Origin: Anaerococcus porci
GTDB lineage: Bacteria > Bacillota > Clostridia > Tissierellales > Peptoniphilaceae
Assembly (NCBI RefSeq): GCF_009696575.1
Contig: NZ_VULQ01000004.1
Coordinates: 108,011 to 172,010, forward strand
Reading direction: 5' to 3'
Length of the DNA stretch: 64,000 nt
Each line of letters starts with the position of its first letter. Position 1 is the first letter of the stretch. Below, in pieces: positions 44,421 through 54,485 of this stretch. The notes under the pieces are model-generated. The model made no database searches. It was given only the letters and a program-made list of their open reading frames with translations, and was not told the DNA's origin. Made by a program: the position numbers and the translations under genes.

Positions 44421-44583
44421 AAAAAGGAAATGTTGCAAAATTATGAATTTCTAACGTTTAATAATTACAAGTTACTCATAGACAATTTGAGAATAGCCTG
44501 CCGGCTCATGGAGTCCAAATTGTTGTGGAGAAATTTGTAATAATTTTTAAACAATTAATTTATTCTGCAAAAGTCCCTGTTTT
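44421..44583. repeat. MITE-like element, copy 3
   Basis: 163 bp, terminal repeats AAAGGAAATGTTGCAAAATT and complement of TATTCTGCAAAAGTCCCTGTTTT. Shared internal blocks include TTATGAATTTCTAAC, AATTACAAGTTA, ATAGACAATTTGAGAATA and an AATTGTTGTGGAG arm. It lies between the LytTR operator and the 3' end of the MMPL partner gene (4 nt away) and may act as its terminator. Confidence 0.75.
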
Positions 44584-44587
44584 GTTT

Positions 44588-46798
44588 CTATTTAAATAGG
44601 TCTTTAAATTTTTCTATAAAGTTTTTATCTTCTTTCTTTTCTTTAATACTTTCAGTTTTTTCTTCTTCTTTTTCGATTTTTTCTGTTTGGATTACAAATT
44701 GTAAACTTTTTATTTCACCATTTTTGTCTGATGAGAATGATTTGGTTGGAGTGTTTTTATCTCCTAAGGATTTTTTTATCTCATCAATTTTTTTATTTAG
44801 ATCTTTGTCCATACCAGAAGTTTCATTATAGAATTCATTTATTCCATTATTAAGCTTACCAACACCATCGGTATACTGGTTTATACCTTCATTTAGCTTA
44901 TTTGTACCATCTTTTAAGTCATTAGATCCTTTAACAAGTTTTGAATTTGCAGTAGATAGGTCTTCAACTCCTTTTAAGATTTGCATATTTCCTCTTTCTA
45001 TCTTAGCAAGGGAAGATGTGTAGGATATGATTCCTTGATTTAAGAGCTTATAGTTAGCATTAAGCTTTCTTATAGCATCACTTAATCTTTGACTTTGGAT
45101 TTTAAGTTCAGTTAATCTTGATGAAATATTTTGGATTTCTTTATCAAATTTTTCATAGTTTGTATTTAATATGTTTGCTCCATTTTTTATTTGAGAAAAT
45201 GAATCGTTTACTCCTTTAAGATAGACATTTGTACCATCTATATTGGCGTTATTTGCTTGTAGAAGTTTTTTAGTATTTTCAAGCATATATATTTGTTGCC
45301 TTATCATATCAGCATTTTGATTTGAAGTTTTAATAGCAGTTATGGCCTTGGTTTTTATATTTTCACTTTCTTTATTATCATCATTACTTTTTATATTGTC
45401 ATCATTTTCGCCTGGTGTTTTTTCCTTTTCTTTATCTGTATCTTTATTTTCATCTTTTTGAGGACTTTGTTCTTTATTATTACCTGAATTAGGATTTTCA
45501 CTTGGAATATTTTTGGTGTTATTTTCCTTATTTTGATTATTTTCCTTGTTTTGATTATTCTCTTTGTTTTCAGAAGTATTATTAAGTTCAGCTAAGGCTA
45601 ATTGTTGTTTTAATAATTTTATAGTTTCATCTATCTCTCCAATTGCTTGATCGTTTGAAGCCCTTAGTTTTTCTTGGTCAAGTCCCTTACTTTTTAAAGT
45701 GTTTTGATAGCTTTTAGGATTTGTTGCATCAATTGCCAATGATAGAGATTCATCAAGTGTTTTTATTCCATCCCTTATATCGCTTGAGGCTTTTGATAAT
45801 TCCCCTGTCCTATCTGAGTCTGTTGGTATATTATTTAAAGACTTTTCGATTTCATTTAGGGCATTTTGAACTTCATTTGATCCATTTACTAAAGATTCAG
45901 ACTTATTATTAAGGCTTGTTAGCCCATTTTGAACCGTACTTATAGATTTATATAGTGTATCTACTCCTTTTGAAAAGTCGGAATTTCCCCTAGAAAGATT
46001 TTCCATACCATCGTTTAGGGCTGATGAAGCTGATTTTAAGTCGTCTGATTTGTTATCTAAGTCATTAGATCCATCATTTAGCTGTTTTGTAGCATCAATT
46101 AGTTCGTTGATTTTACTATCTATATCACCCTTATCTATATCTACATCAAGTGAAAGTTTAACAGCATTTATTGAAAAACCAGGATAGGAAAAATCTTTAG
46201 CATCAAATGTAATCTCCTTATCAAGCCCCTTACCAGCAAGAGCAGTATATGTTATTAATTTATTCGAGCCTTCATTTGCAAGTGTTGCTCCTTCTGCATT
46301 TATATTTTCTATTTTTTCTGTATCAAGCTTTGTATTTACTTGAAGGGCGTAATTATCAAAATAGTCATTTTTTACACTTGTATTTTTACTGATTTTTATT
46401 CTGATTTTAATTTTACCATTTTTACCTTTTATATCTTTTGCATCTATTTCTTTATCATTTAAATAGTATTTTATAACTATATCCCAAGGAGATTGATTGT
46501 TTTTAAGTTCACCTTGGTAGTAGGTTCTTTCTTTATCAGCTTCGAACTTTATCTCTCCTTTATTATTTTCTATTTTTTTGTTGGAATTTAGAAGTTTAAC
46601 CTCATCATAATCTCCATAATCGACTACATTTCCTTTAGAAAATATATTTACAACATTCATTTTATCTACATCTCCATTCTCTTTAGTGTTAATGTAGACA
46701 ACTTCTTCTTTTTTGTTTTCCTCACTTGCAATAGCTGGACTTATGCTTGTGCCTACTATGGCGATAGCTAGAACAAGGGATGTTAATTTTTTATTCAT
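44588..46798 (-). CDS. Secreted coiled-coil protein partnered with an MMPL exporter
   Basis: 736 residues. Signal peptide cut probably after SPAIAS (25). Residues 30-230 form a beta-rich domain; 235-345 and 540-690 are rich in heptad-like repeats with Leu/Asn-Asp-Gly patterns (for example ALNDGMENLSRG, KLVKGSNDLKDGTNKL), similar to YhgE/Pip-type extracellular repeats. Between them is a low-complexity Asn/Glu/Lys linker (about 410-480). No C-terminal membrane helix or LPXTG is seen. It overlaps the MMPL gene by 4 nt and likely helps that exporter outside the membrane. Function otherwise unknown. Confidence 0.65.
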   Translation of the reverse strand: MNKKLTSLVLAIAIVGTSISPAIASEENKKEEVVYINTKENGDVDKMNVVNIFSKGNVVDYGDYDEVKLLNSNKKIENNKGEIKFEADKERTYYQGELKNNQSPWDIVIKYYLNDKEIDAKDIKGKNGKIKIRIKISKNTSVKNDYFDNYALQVNTKLDTEKIENINAEGATLANEGSNKLITYTALAGKGLDKEITFDAKDFSYPGFSINAVKLSLDVDIDKGDIDSKINELIDATKQLNDGSNDLDNKSDDLKSASSALNDGMENLSRGNSDFSKGVDTLYKSISTVQNGLTSLNNKSESLVNGSNEVQNALNEIEKSLNNIPTDSDRTGELSKASSDIRDGIKTLDESLSLAIDATNPKSYQNTLKSKGLDQEKLRASNDQAIGEIDETIKLLKQQLALAELNNTSENKENNQNKENNQNKENNTKNIPSENPNSGNNKEQSPQKDENKDTDKEKEKTPGENDDNIKSNDDNKESENIKTKAITAIKTSNQNADMIRQQIYMLENTKKLLQANNANIDGTNVYLKGVNDSFSQIKNGANILNTNYEKFDKEIQNISSRLTELKIQSQRLSDAIRKLNANYKLLNQGIISYTSSLAKIERGNMQILKGVEDLSTANSKLVKGSNDLKDGTNKLNEGINQYTDGVGKLNNGINEFYNETSGMDKDLNKKIDEIKKSLGDKNTPTKSFSSDKNGEIKSLQFVIQTEKIEKEEEKTESIKEKKEDKNFIEKFKDLFK

Positions 46799-48855
46799 AC
46801 GACCTCCTTAAAGTCTAAATCTTTTGATGTTTTTTGTATTATTTTATCAAATATGGATAAAAGTCCTGGTAAGACAAATAAAACTATTATTAGAGAAATT
46901 GAAGTACCAAAACCTAGAAAATATCCTAATTGGGATAAAATTCCATGACTTGATAACTTTCCAAGTAAGAAGCCTACAACTGTAAGGGTTGATGCTGATG
47001 TAAGAATTGATACTGTGGAAGATTTAATAGTTTCTATTATAGCTTCTTTTTTATTATAAATTTTTCTAGTTTCACAATATCTTTCAGTAAACAATATAGC
47101 ATAGTCAACAGTCGCCCCAAGTTGTATTGTAGATATTATAAGATAAGAGATATAAAACACTGTAGATGACATGAAATATGGGATAGATAGGTTTATAAAT
47201 ATAGCTGTTTCTATAGCAAGAACCAATATAACTGGTATAGATATACTTTTTTCTGTCAAAAGTAGGACTATAAATACTGCCACTATTGCTATTATATTAA
47301 CCACTTTCATATCTTCTGTTATAGTTTTTCTCAAATCATCAGTAGAGATTCCTTCTCCAACTAGGTGGTAGTCATTTTTGTAATATTTACTTATTTTACT
47401 TTGGATCTTTTCTATAAGTTTTGTTGTTTTTTCACCTTCAAAGTCTGCTTTAACAGATATAATCATTCTTGTGTAGTCTTTAGAGTTGAATTTCTCTTCT
47501 ATATCCTTATCTAAAAACTCAGATGGGATGGTTTCTCCAACTGTATCAACATAAGAAAGAATCGTATCAATTTCACTTATTTTTTTTAATTCCTTGCTAA
47601 GTTCTTTTTCTTTTTCAAGCTCTCCTTTAGGAAGTAGCAAAACATAATTATCATTTTTTCCAAAGACATCATCTATTTCTTTAGTATCTTGTCCAAGTTT
47701 TGTTTCTTCATTAAAAATCCTACTTGAGCCATAAAAATACGAGTTGGAATTTGATGCAAGATAGGATGGAATTACAAGGATGACAAAAATCGCAACAAAT
47801 ACATACATATGTCTGGTTACAAGTTTTCCAAACCTTTCAAATGAAGGAACAAATGATCTGTGCTCGGTTTTTTCTATTAGTTTATCCATATAAAGGATTA
47901 AAACTGGCGTTAGGGTAAAAACTGTTACAAGGGAGATTGTAATACCCTTCGCAAGGGCAAGTCCTAGGTCACGTCCTATACCAAAACGCATGAAACATAA
48001 GGCCAAAAATCCTATTATAGTAGTCGATGCTGATGAAATTATAGAAGAAAAAGAGTTGTTTAAGGCCTCATCCATCGCCTTTAAATGTTGCTTGTATTTT
48101 TTCTTCTCTTCCTTGTATCTGTGTAGGATAAATACCGAATAATCAAGAGATACTGCAAGTTGGAGTACATTTCCTGCAGCATTAGTTACAAAAGATATTT
48201 CTCCAAAAATAATATTAGTTCCTGCATTTATAATAACTGCAGAAAAAAGTCCTATTACTACAATAAGAGGTTCTATAAAAGATTCTGTAGTAAGTATTAA
48301 GGCAAATATCATAAACATAACTCCAACAATAGTAATAATTCTTATTTCACTTACTGTAGATTCGGTAGCTACTGCGGTATTAACAGCAGAACCTGTCATA
48401 TTATTATTTTCGCCGATGATTTTTCTAATCTCTTTTGTAGCAGAGATTGTTTTTTCTTCATCTATACTTACATTTATAAGGGCGTTTTTATTTTTATAGT
48501 AGTTATCAATTAAGTTTTTATCATAAGTATCTAAAGGCTTTTTAAGATCAACTATATCATCAAGCCAATTTATACTATCTACCCCTTTTATATTTTCTAT
48601 TTTATCTATATAGGCTAAAGTCTCATTAATGCTAACATTTTTAATCATAATCCTAGCATTAGGAATTGGCTCATCATATTCACTATTCATCTTATCAAGG
48701 GCAAGAGTTGAGTCACTATCTTCTGGCAGGTAATCATTAATATTGTAGTTTACCGAAATCCTGGGGTAAAAAAAGACAGATATGCCTATCATGAGAAAAA
48801 AAGATAGGATAACAGCCCTTGGATGTTTTATAATTTCTTTAAATATTTTTTTCAT
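46795..48855 (-). CDS. MMPL/RND-family membrane transporter
   Basis: 686 residues in two similar halves, each with a first helix, a large extracytoplasmic domain and a five-helix sterol-sensing-like block. VSLDYSVFILHRYKEE in half one and GATVDYAILFTERYCE in half two are the MMPL signature with the buried Asp of proton relay. Firmicute members export lipids, glycolipids or drugs. It is the first gene of a two-gene unit with the secreted partner and diverges from a TetR regulator across a dyad operator. Confidence 0.88.
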   Translation of the reverse strand: MKKIFKEIIKHPRAVILSFFLMIGISVFFYPRISVNYNINDYLPEDSDSTLALDKMNSEYDEPIPNARIMIKNVSINETLAYIDKIENIKGVDSINWLDDIVDLKKPLDTYDKNLIDNYYKNKNALINVSIDEEKTISATKEIRKIIGENNNMTGSAVNTAVATESTVSEIRIITIVGVMFMIFALILTTESFIEPLIVVIGLFSAVIINAGTNIIFGEISFVTNAAGNVLQLAVSLDYSVFILHRYKEEKKKYKQHLKAMDEALNNSFSSIISSASTTIIGFLALCFMRFGIGRDLGLALAKGITISLVTVFTLTPVLILYMDKLIEKTEHRSFVPSFERFGKLVTRHMYVFVAIFVILVIPSYLASNSNSYFYGSSRIFNEETKLGQDTKEIDDVFGKNDNYVLLLPKGELEKEKELSKELKKISEIDTILSYVDTVGETIPSEFLDKDIEEKFNSKDYTRMIISVKADFEGEKTTKLIEKIQSKISKYYKNDYHLVGEGISTDDLRKTITEDMKVVNIIAIVAVFIVLLLTEKSISIPVILVLAIETAIFINLSIPYFMSSTVFYISYLIISTIQLGATVDYAILFTERYCETRKIYNKKEAIIETIKSSTVSILTSASTLTVVGFLLGKLSSHGILSQLGYFLGFGTSISLIIVLFVLPGLLSIFDKIIQKTSKDLDFKEVV

Positions 48856-48918
48856 TAAATTAAACTACTCCTTTTCTATTTATACATTTGTATTATAGGA
48901 TTTTAAATCTAATTTAAA

Positions 48919-48974
48919 ATGGTCAATTTATATACAAGTGAGTGATATAGGACAAGATTATAAAAATTGACCAT
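48919..48974. promoter_or_regulatory. Inverted repeat operator between MMPL operon and tetR
   Basis: ATGGTCAATTT (48919-48929) and AAATTGACCAT (48964-48974) are perfect 11-bp inverted arms 34 bp apart in the divergent promoter region. Each contains TTGACC on its outward strand. A TetR dimer on each arm, or looping between arms, would control both genes. A TATAAT for tetR lies at 49006-49011. Confidence 0.65.
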
Positions 48975-49027
48975 AAATTATTTTAGAAAAGATTTGGGAT
49001 AATTGTATAATAAATAAAGGTGATAAT

Positions 49028-49606
49028 ATGAAAAATGAAGAAATATCTTATAATACAAAAAAGAAATTTGCTAAGGGACTTAAAAAACTTATGAAAGAAA
49101 AAAGTCTAAGTAAGATATCTATATCAGAGATAGTAAGAGTTTGTGATGTAAATAGAAAAACTTTTTATTACCATTTTGAAAGTATAGAAGACTTATTTAA
49201 GTGGATGTTGGAAGATGAGGCAGTACATGTAGTTAAGGAGTTTGACTTAAGTAAGGATTACAAGAAAGCCATATTTTTTGTAATGGATTATCTTGAAAAT
49301 AATCAAGTTATCTTAAATTGTGCCTATGATTCTATTGGAAGTGAGGGTCTTAAGAAGTTTTTCTATGATGATTTTTTTGAAGTAACTTCTATATTGATAG
49401 AAAATATCGAAAAAAAGTTAGGTTATAATTGTCCAGATGATTATAAAAATTTTCTTTCTAAAATGTATGCTGGAGCTATAGCAAGTATAATTATTGACTA
49501 TTTCTCCAATGATGAGATTTTAAGCAAAAATAAGCTTTCAAGCTACCTGTCCTCAATCCTATATTCATCTATTAGTGCATCTTTAGGAAATTTCAAAAGC
49601 ATATAA
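49028..49606 (+). CDS. TetR/AcrR-family transcriptional regulator
   Basis: 192 residues. Helix-turn-helix near residues 25-48: KISISEIVRVCDVNRKTFYYHF, the canonical TetR pattern, followed by an all-helical ligand domain of the DhaS-like type (EDLFKWMLEDEAVHVVK). It diverges from the MMPL exporter operon and presumably represses it until a membrane-active ligand is bound. AAAGGTGAT precedes the ATG. Confidence 0.88.
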   Translation: MKNEEISYNTKKKFAKGLKKLMKEKSLSKISISEIVRVCDVNRKTFYYHFESIEDLFKWMLEDEAVHVVKEFDLSKDYKKAIFFVMDYLENNQVILNCAYDSIGSEGLKKFFYDDFFEVTSILIENIEKKLGYNCPDDYKNFLSKMYAGAIASIIIDYFSNDEILSKNKLSSYLSSILYSSISASLGNFKSI

Positions 49607-49687
49607 GCTATTATTTAACTTTTATAAGATTATTTATATATTTTTAATAAAAGATGTTTATGTGTAATATATTCGATTTATTTATGG

Positions 49688-49693
49688 TATACT
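49688..49693 (+). promoter_or_regulatory. -10 element of potABCD
   Basis: TATACT within ATGGTATACTTTT, 28 bp before the potA start; the upstream region is AT-rich and no clear -35 is visible. Confidence 0.4.
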
Positions 49694-49720
49694 TTTTATT
49701 ATGAAAAAAGGGGTGATTAT

Positions 49721-50833
49721 ATGAGTGAAAATTTTGATAAGTACTCAGTTGTGCTTAAGGGAGTTTCAAAGTTTTATGATGATGATGAAATCCTTAAGTC
49801 TATTGATTTGGAGTTGGAAAAGGGAAAATTTTATACCCTTTTAGGACCTTCAGGATGTGGTAAGACCACTATCCTTAACTTGATAGCAGGTTTCTTGGAA
49901 CCTAATAAGGGAGAAGTTTATATTAATGGGAAAAATGTAGGTAATGTTCCTGCCAATAAGAGAACTGTAAATACTGTTTTTCAAAATTATTCTCTATTTC
50001 CCCATATGAATGTATATGACAATGTGGCATTTGGTCTTGAGGTAAAAAAGACCGACAAAAAAATCATAAGAGAAGAGGTAAAAAAAGCTCTAGATATGGT
50101 AAACCTATCCGGTTTTGAAAAGCGTGAGGTATCCCAGATGTCGGGAGGACAAATGCAAAGAGTTGCTATAGCTCGTGCTATAGTAAATAAGCCTGATGTG
50201 CTTCTTCTAGATGAACCACTTTCAGCACTGGATATGAAACTTAGAAAGTCAATGCAAGTTCTACTTCGTGACCTTCAATGGGAGCTTGGAATAACTTTTG
50301 TTTTTGTAACTCATGACCAAGAAGAAGCTCTTGCTATGAGTGATTGGATTTTTGTAATGGATAAGGGAAAGATTGTCCAACAAGGCCCTCCTACAGATAT
50401 CTATGATGAGCCAATAAATCGCTATGTAGCAGAGTTTATTGGAGAAAGTAATATCCTAAAAGCTAGGATGGTTGATGATTACAAGGTAGAATTTTCTGGA
50501 AAAGTTTTTGACTGTTCTGACGCAGGTATTGCAAAAGATGAAAGAGTAGAGGTTGTTATAAGACCTGAAGATATAAAAATAGTTTCTGTAAATGATGCTG
50601 ACATAGTTGTAAATATTGATAATATCTTATTTCGTGGCGTTTTTAATGAGCTTATTTGTTTTGATTCATCTGATTTTAGGTGGAAGATTCATACAACTGA
50701 GGTTTTTGAAGAAGGTGATGATATAGGAATTTCTATAGAGGCAGATAATATACATGTTATGCGTTATAACGAAAGTGAAGATGACTTTGACAAGAGAATT
50801 GAGAAGTATGCACAAGGAGAAAGTGATGGCTAA
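49721..50833 (+). CDS. potA: Spermidine/putrescine ABC transporter ATPase
   Basis: 370 residues, matching PotA. Walker [10 protein letters not shown] near residue 44, Q-loop [12 protein letters not shown], signature MSGGQMQR (Met in place of the usual Leu), Walker [11 protein letters not shown] and H-loop THDQEEAL, plus a C-terminal TOBE domain with [20 protein letters not shown] precedes the ATG. First gene of potABCD; it powers polyamine import. Confidence 0.93.
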   Translation: MSENFDKYSVVLKGVSKFYDDDEILKSIDLELEKGKFYTLLGPSGCGKTTILNLIAGFLEPNKGEVYINGKNVGNVPANKRTVNTVFQNYSLFPHMNVYDNVAFGLEVKKTDKKIIREEVKKALDMVNLSGFEKREVSQMSGGQMQRVAIARAIVNKPDVLLLDEPLSALDMKLRKSMQVLLRDLQWELGITFVFVTHDQEEALAMSDWIFVMDKGKIVQQGPPTDIYDEPINRYVAEFIGESNILKARMVDDYKVEFSGKVFDCSDAGIAKDERVEVVIRPEDIKIVSVNDADIVVNIDNILFRGVFNELICFDSSDFRWKIHTTEVFEEGDDIGISIEADNIHVMRYNESEDDFDKRIEKYAQGESDG

Positions 50834-51623
50834 AAAATACCAAAGATTATCGTTTATTTATTATATATGGATTTTGATATTTATAGTAGCACCGATACTT
50901 CTTCTTCTATACCAATCATTTTATGATATATATGGAAATTTAACTCTTGATAATTATAGGGCATATTTTTCAAACAAAAACTATATAATTATGACCCTCA
51001 ATTCATTTTTGACAGCCTTTTTGATTACGGCTTTTACGCTTTTATGGGCCTATCCTTTTTCATATTTTTTGACAAAGGCCAAGCACAAAGATTTGATTCT
51101 ACTTTTGGTAATACTTCCTACTTGGATAAATCTTGTTTTAAAGGCTTATGCCTTTATAGGACTTTTTAATAAAAATGGTAGCATAGCAGGTTTTTTGGGT
51201 CTTGCTAGTGAAGGAATCTTGTTTACAAATCCTGCCTTTATATTGGTTGCATCATATGTTGAACTTCCATTTATGATTCTTCCTATCTTTAGGTCTATTG
51301 ATTCTATACCTAATGAATATATTATAGCTAGCGAAGACTTAGGCGCAAATAAGATTCAAACCTTTAGGAAAGTAATCTTGCCACTTTCTATGGATGGGAT
51401 AGTTGCAGGAGTTCAGGCGGTTTTTATTCCGTCTTTATCGCTTTTTCTTATCACAAGAATAATCGGAGGAAATAAGATTATAACCTTGGGAACAGCAGTA
51501 GAACAACACTATCTTGTAACCCAAAATTGGGGCATGGGTTCAACCATAGGGCTTGTCTTAATATTTATGATGTTTGTAGTGATTTCTATCTTAAATAGGA
51601 GAGGGGTGGAAAATGAGAAATAA
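50826..51623 (+). CDS. potB: Spermidine/putrescine ABC transporter permease B
   Basis: 265 residues from the ATG at 50826, chosen for AAGGAGA just upstream and the normal PotB N-terminus; it overlaps potA by 8 nt. Six membrane helices; the EAA-type loop is [20 protein letters not shown] and [16 protein letters not shown] and VEQHY are typical PotB features. It forms the channel with PotC. Confidence 0.92.
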   Translation: MAKKYQRLSFIYYIWILIFIVAPILLLLYQSFYDIYGNLTLDNYRAYFSNKNYIIMTLNSFLTAFLITAFTLLWAYPFSYFLTKAKHKDLILLLVILPTWINLVLKAYAFIGLFNKNGSIAGFLGLASEGILFTNPAFILVASYVELPFMILPIFRSIDSIPNEYIIASEDLGANKIQTFRKVILPLSMDGIVAGVQAVFIPSLSLFLITRIIGGNKIITLGTAVEQHYLVTQNWGMGSTIGLVLIFMMFVVISILNRRGVENEK

Positions 51624-52410
51624 AAAAACTAAGTTTTCAAATATATATCTTGTATTTGTCTTTATAATAATGTATCTTCCCTTAGTCTATCTGATTTTCT
51701 ACTCCTTTAATAGTGGTGGAAATATGACAAGCTTTGAAGGCTTTACCTTTGACCATTATATAAGTGTATTTGAAGATAAAAGACTTATAAATATAGTTTT
51801 TAATACTGCAATTCTCGCTCTTTTATCCTCTCTTATAGCAACTATTATAGGTACTCTTGGGGCGATTTCCATATATTATATGAGAAGGAACAAATTGAGA
51901 AAGAAAGTCTTGAGCTTAAATAGTGTCCTTATGGTTCTTCCTGATGTAATGATGGGGGCATCATTTCTAATATTATTTAGCTTTCTTTTAAAGATTCCTA
52001 TGGGGTTTTTCTCTGTACTACTATCACATATTGCTTTTTCAATACCTATAGTCGTCCTTATGGTTCTTCCAAGATTATATGCCCTAAATCGTGATATGAT
52101 GAAAGCTGCTGAGGACTTAGGGGCAAGTGATATGACAATTTTAAATAGGATAATTTTGCCTAACATAGCAAGTGGAATTTTTTCGGGTTTTTTTATGGCC
52201 CTAACATATTCTCTTGATGATTTTGCAGTAACATTTTTCGTTACAGGATCAGGTTTTTCAACTCTTTCAGTTGAAATTTATTCAAGAGTAAGAACAGGTA
52301 TTTCTCTTGAGATAAATGCTTTATCATCCTTGATATTCCTTATATCCCTACTTATGGTTATTGGATATTATTTAATACAAAGAAAAGAAAAGAGGCTAAG
52401 CTATGAATAA
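51613..52410 (+). CDS. potC: Spermidine/putrescine ABC transporter permease C
   Basis: 265 residues, six membrane helices. EAA-type loop AAEDLGASDMTILNRIILPN, then YSLDDFAVTFFVTGSGFSTL, the PotC hallmark. It overlaps potB by 11 nt and potD by 8 nt, a tightly coupled operon. Confidence 0.92.
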   Translation: MRNKKTKFSNIYLVFVFIIMYLPLVYLIFYSFNSGGNMTSFEGFTFDHYISVFEDKRLINIVFNTAILALLSSLIATIIGTLGAISIYYMRRNKLRKKVLSLNSVLMVLPDVMMGASFLILFSFLLKIPMGFFSVLLSHIAFSIPIVVLMVLPRLYALNRDMMKAAEDLGASDMTILNRIILPNIASGIFSGFFMALTYSLDDFAVTFFVTGSGFSTLSVEIYSRVRTGISLEINALSSLIFLISLLMVIGYYLIQRKEKRLSYE

Positions 52411-53482
52411 GGTATATAAATTTATTATTGGAATCATCCTTTTACTTAGCCTACTTATTCTTGGACAAAATAGATTAAATGCAAATAATGATGGGATAAG
52501 TTCGAAAAATATCTACTTTTATAATTGGGGAGATTATATCGACCCTGAGATTTTAAGGGATTTTGAGAAGGAAACAGGATATCATATAATATATGAAACT
52601 TTTGATTCAAATGAGGCCATGATGGCAAAGATTGAACAGGGTAAAACCTCTTATGATCTTGCCTTCCCATCAGAATATACAGTTGAGATGATGAGAGATA
52701 AGGGTATGCTCAAAAAACTTGATCATTCTAAAATTAAGGGTCTTTCAAACATAGACCAAAGATTTTTAAATCTTTCTTATGACCCTAACAATAAGTATTC
52801 TATTCCATATTTTTGGGGTTCTTTTGGTGTAATTTACAACAACAAAAAATATGATGAAAGTGACTTTGACTCATGGAAAAAGCTATGGGATAAAAAATAT
52901 GAGGGAGAAATTTTATCCTTTGACGGGGCAAGAGAAACCCTTGGAATTGGACTTTTGGCAAAGGGGAGAAGTTTAAATGAAAAAGATGAAAAGATATTAA
53001 GAGAGACTAAAAATGACCTAGTACCCTTTATGAAAAATGTAAAAGCCCTACTTGCAGATGAGATAAGGATGTATATGGCTCAAGAAGAGGCGGATATAGG
53101 AATAACATTCTCAGGTGAGGCTGCTATGGCACAGGAAATAAATGAAAACTTATCCTATACCATACCTAAGGAGGGGTCAAATATTTGGTTTGACAATATA
53201 GTTATTCCAAAAACAAGTAAAAATACTAAGGGAGCCTATGAGCTAATAAATTATCTTTTAAGACCTGATGTTGCAGCTAAAAATGCTGATTATGTTTGGT
53301 ATTCTACTCCAAACAAAAAGGCAATGGAACTAATAAGTCCTGAGGCTCGTGAGAATAAGACTCTTTATCCAGATGATGATATTATAAATAAGCTTGAAGT
53401 CTTTAAAGACTTGGGGAAAGAGACCACAATTTTATATAACGATTTATTTTTAGATCTTAAAATATCGCCTCAAGCAGAATAA
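52403..53482 (+). CDS. potD: Spermidine/putrescine-binding protein, without lipobox cysteine
   Basis: 359 residues. IYFYNWGDYIDPEILRDFEK and the end region are typical PotD (type 2 binding fold with polyamine-site aromatics such as YFWGSFGVIYN). The N-terminus (about 5-22) is a hydrophobic helix ending LLILGQNRLNA, where Gln stands in the place a lipobox Cys would take. Gram-positive PotD proteins are normally lipoproteins, so this one may be tethered by an uncleaved signal anchor. Last gene of the operon. Confidence 0.9.
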   Translation: MNKVYKFIIGIILLLSLLILGQNRLNANNDGISSKNIYFYNWGDYIDPEILRDFEKETGYHIIYETFDSNEAMMAKIEQGKTSYDLAFPSEYTVEMMRDKGMLKKLDHSKIKGLSNIDQRFLNLSYDPNNKYSIPYFWGSFGVIYNNKKYDESDFDSWKKLWDKKYEGEILSFDGARETLGIGLLAKGRSLNEKDEKILRETKNDLVPFMKNVKALLADEIRMYMAQEEADIGITFSGEAAMAQEINENLSYTIPKEGSNIWFDNIVIPKTSKNTKGAYELINYLLRPDVAAKNADYVWYSTPNKKAMELISPEARENKTLYPDDDIINKLEVFKDLGKETTILYNDLFLDLKISPQAE

Positions 53483-53580
53483 TCTTTATAAAGATAGACT
53501 CTTTTGTAAGCTTTGTTAGTTTCTTTGTAAAGGATTTTGAGAAAAAGTATCTTATAAAATTTTCTAATATAAAAATAAGT

Positions 53581-53625
53581 AAAGCTTTTGCAAGTTTCAA
53601 TTAAGCCTGCAAAAGCTTTTTATTT
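53581..53625. terminator. Bidirectional terminator between potD and the convergent GntR gene
   Basis: AAAGCTTTTGCA (53581-53592) pairs perfectly with TGCAAAAGCTTT (53608-53619), followed by TTTTATTTAT on the plus strand and an A-tract/T-tract on the other. Confidence 0.85.
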
Positions 53626-53654
53626 ATAATATTTTATATACTAAAATGAGAAAA

Positions 53655-54362
53655 TCAGTTTGAAATTTCATTATCTTCTATATTTATTTCTTTAGATAAA
53701 TTAATTATAGTTTCTATAGTTGAAGTCCAATTTCTAACAAGGGCCTTTTTAGACTTCTCTAGCTTACCCTCTTCTAAGGATTCTATTATTTTAAGATGTT
53801 CTATATAAGTTGTGAAGTTACTTTCAGAGTTTTCAAAAAAGTAAAGCTCCATTCTTTCTACCCTTCTTTTTAACTTTTGTAAAATGGGACCAATTTCTTC
53901 ATTACCTGATAAGTTTGTTATGTAGTTATGAAACTCATTGTCTTTCTTTATTATCCCTAATTGGTCACTTTTGTCATGTAAGTACTTTATTCTATCATTT
54001 ATTTCCCTTAGTTTACTAATTTCTTTTGGGCCAATTTTATCAAAAGCTTCTTCTAAGGCTAGCTCTTCTAGGCTGTATATTATAGGATATATATTTAAAG
54101 CTTCTTTTGGATTGATTGGTGCGACAATTGTCCACCTATTGGCCTTAGTCAAAACAAGCCCCTCACTTTCAAGTTGAAGTAGAGCCTCTCTTACAGGAGT
54201 CCTTGAAATACCAAGTTCATCTGAAAGTTCCTTTACCCTAAGTCTTTGACAAGGTCTTAAATCTCCCCTAATAATTTTTTGGGAAAGAAGATTATAAGCC
54301 TCATCCTTTATAAAAGTCCTATTTATTTTTCCGATTTTTGATTCTGTCTTAATTTTATTCAT
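53655..54362 (-). CDS. GntR-family regulator, FadR/FCD subfamily
   Basis: 235 residues. Winged helix with LRVKELSDELGISRTPVREA near residue 40, then an all-helical FCD effector domain with metal-ligand-type residues (DNEFHNYITNLSGN, YIEHLKIIESLEEG). It diverges from the DUF3343/activase/HgdB-like operon across about 120 bp and is its probable regulator. Ligands of the FCD group are often organic acids. Confidence 0.87.
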   Translation of the reverse strand: MNKIKTESKIGKINRTFIKDEAYNLLSQKIIRGDLRPCQRLRVKELSDELGISRTPVREALLQLESEGLVLTKANRWTIVAPINPKEALNIYPIIYSLEELALEEAFDKIGPKEISKLREINDRIKYLHDKSDQLGIIKKDNEFHNYITNLSGNEEIGPILQKLKRRVERMELYFFENSESNFTTYIEHLKIIESLEEGKLEKSKKALVRNWTSTIETIINLSKEINIEDNEISN

Positions 54363-54485
54363 AATCCCCTCTTCTTTACATCTTTAATATATATAATAAC
54401 ATAATATGATAAATTAAGTTAAGAAAAACGTTTTATTGAAACGGAAAATGTAATATGTTATACTTTACTTATGAAAGGGGGATTT

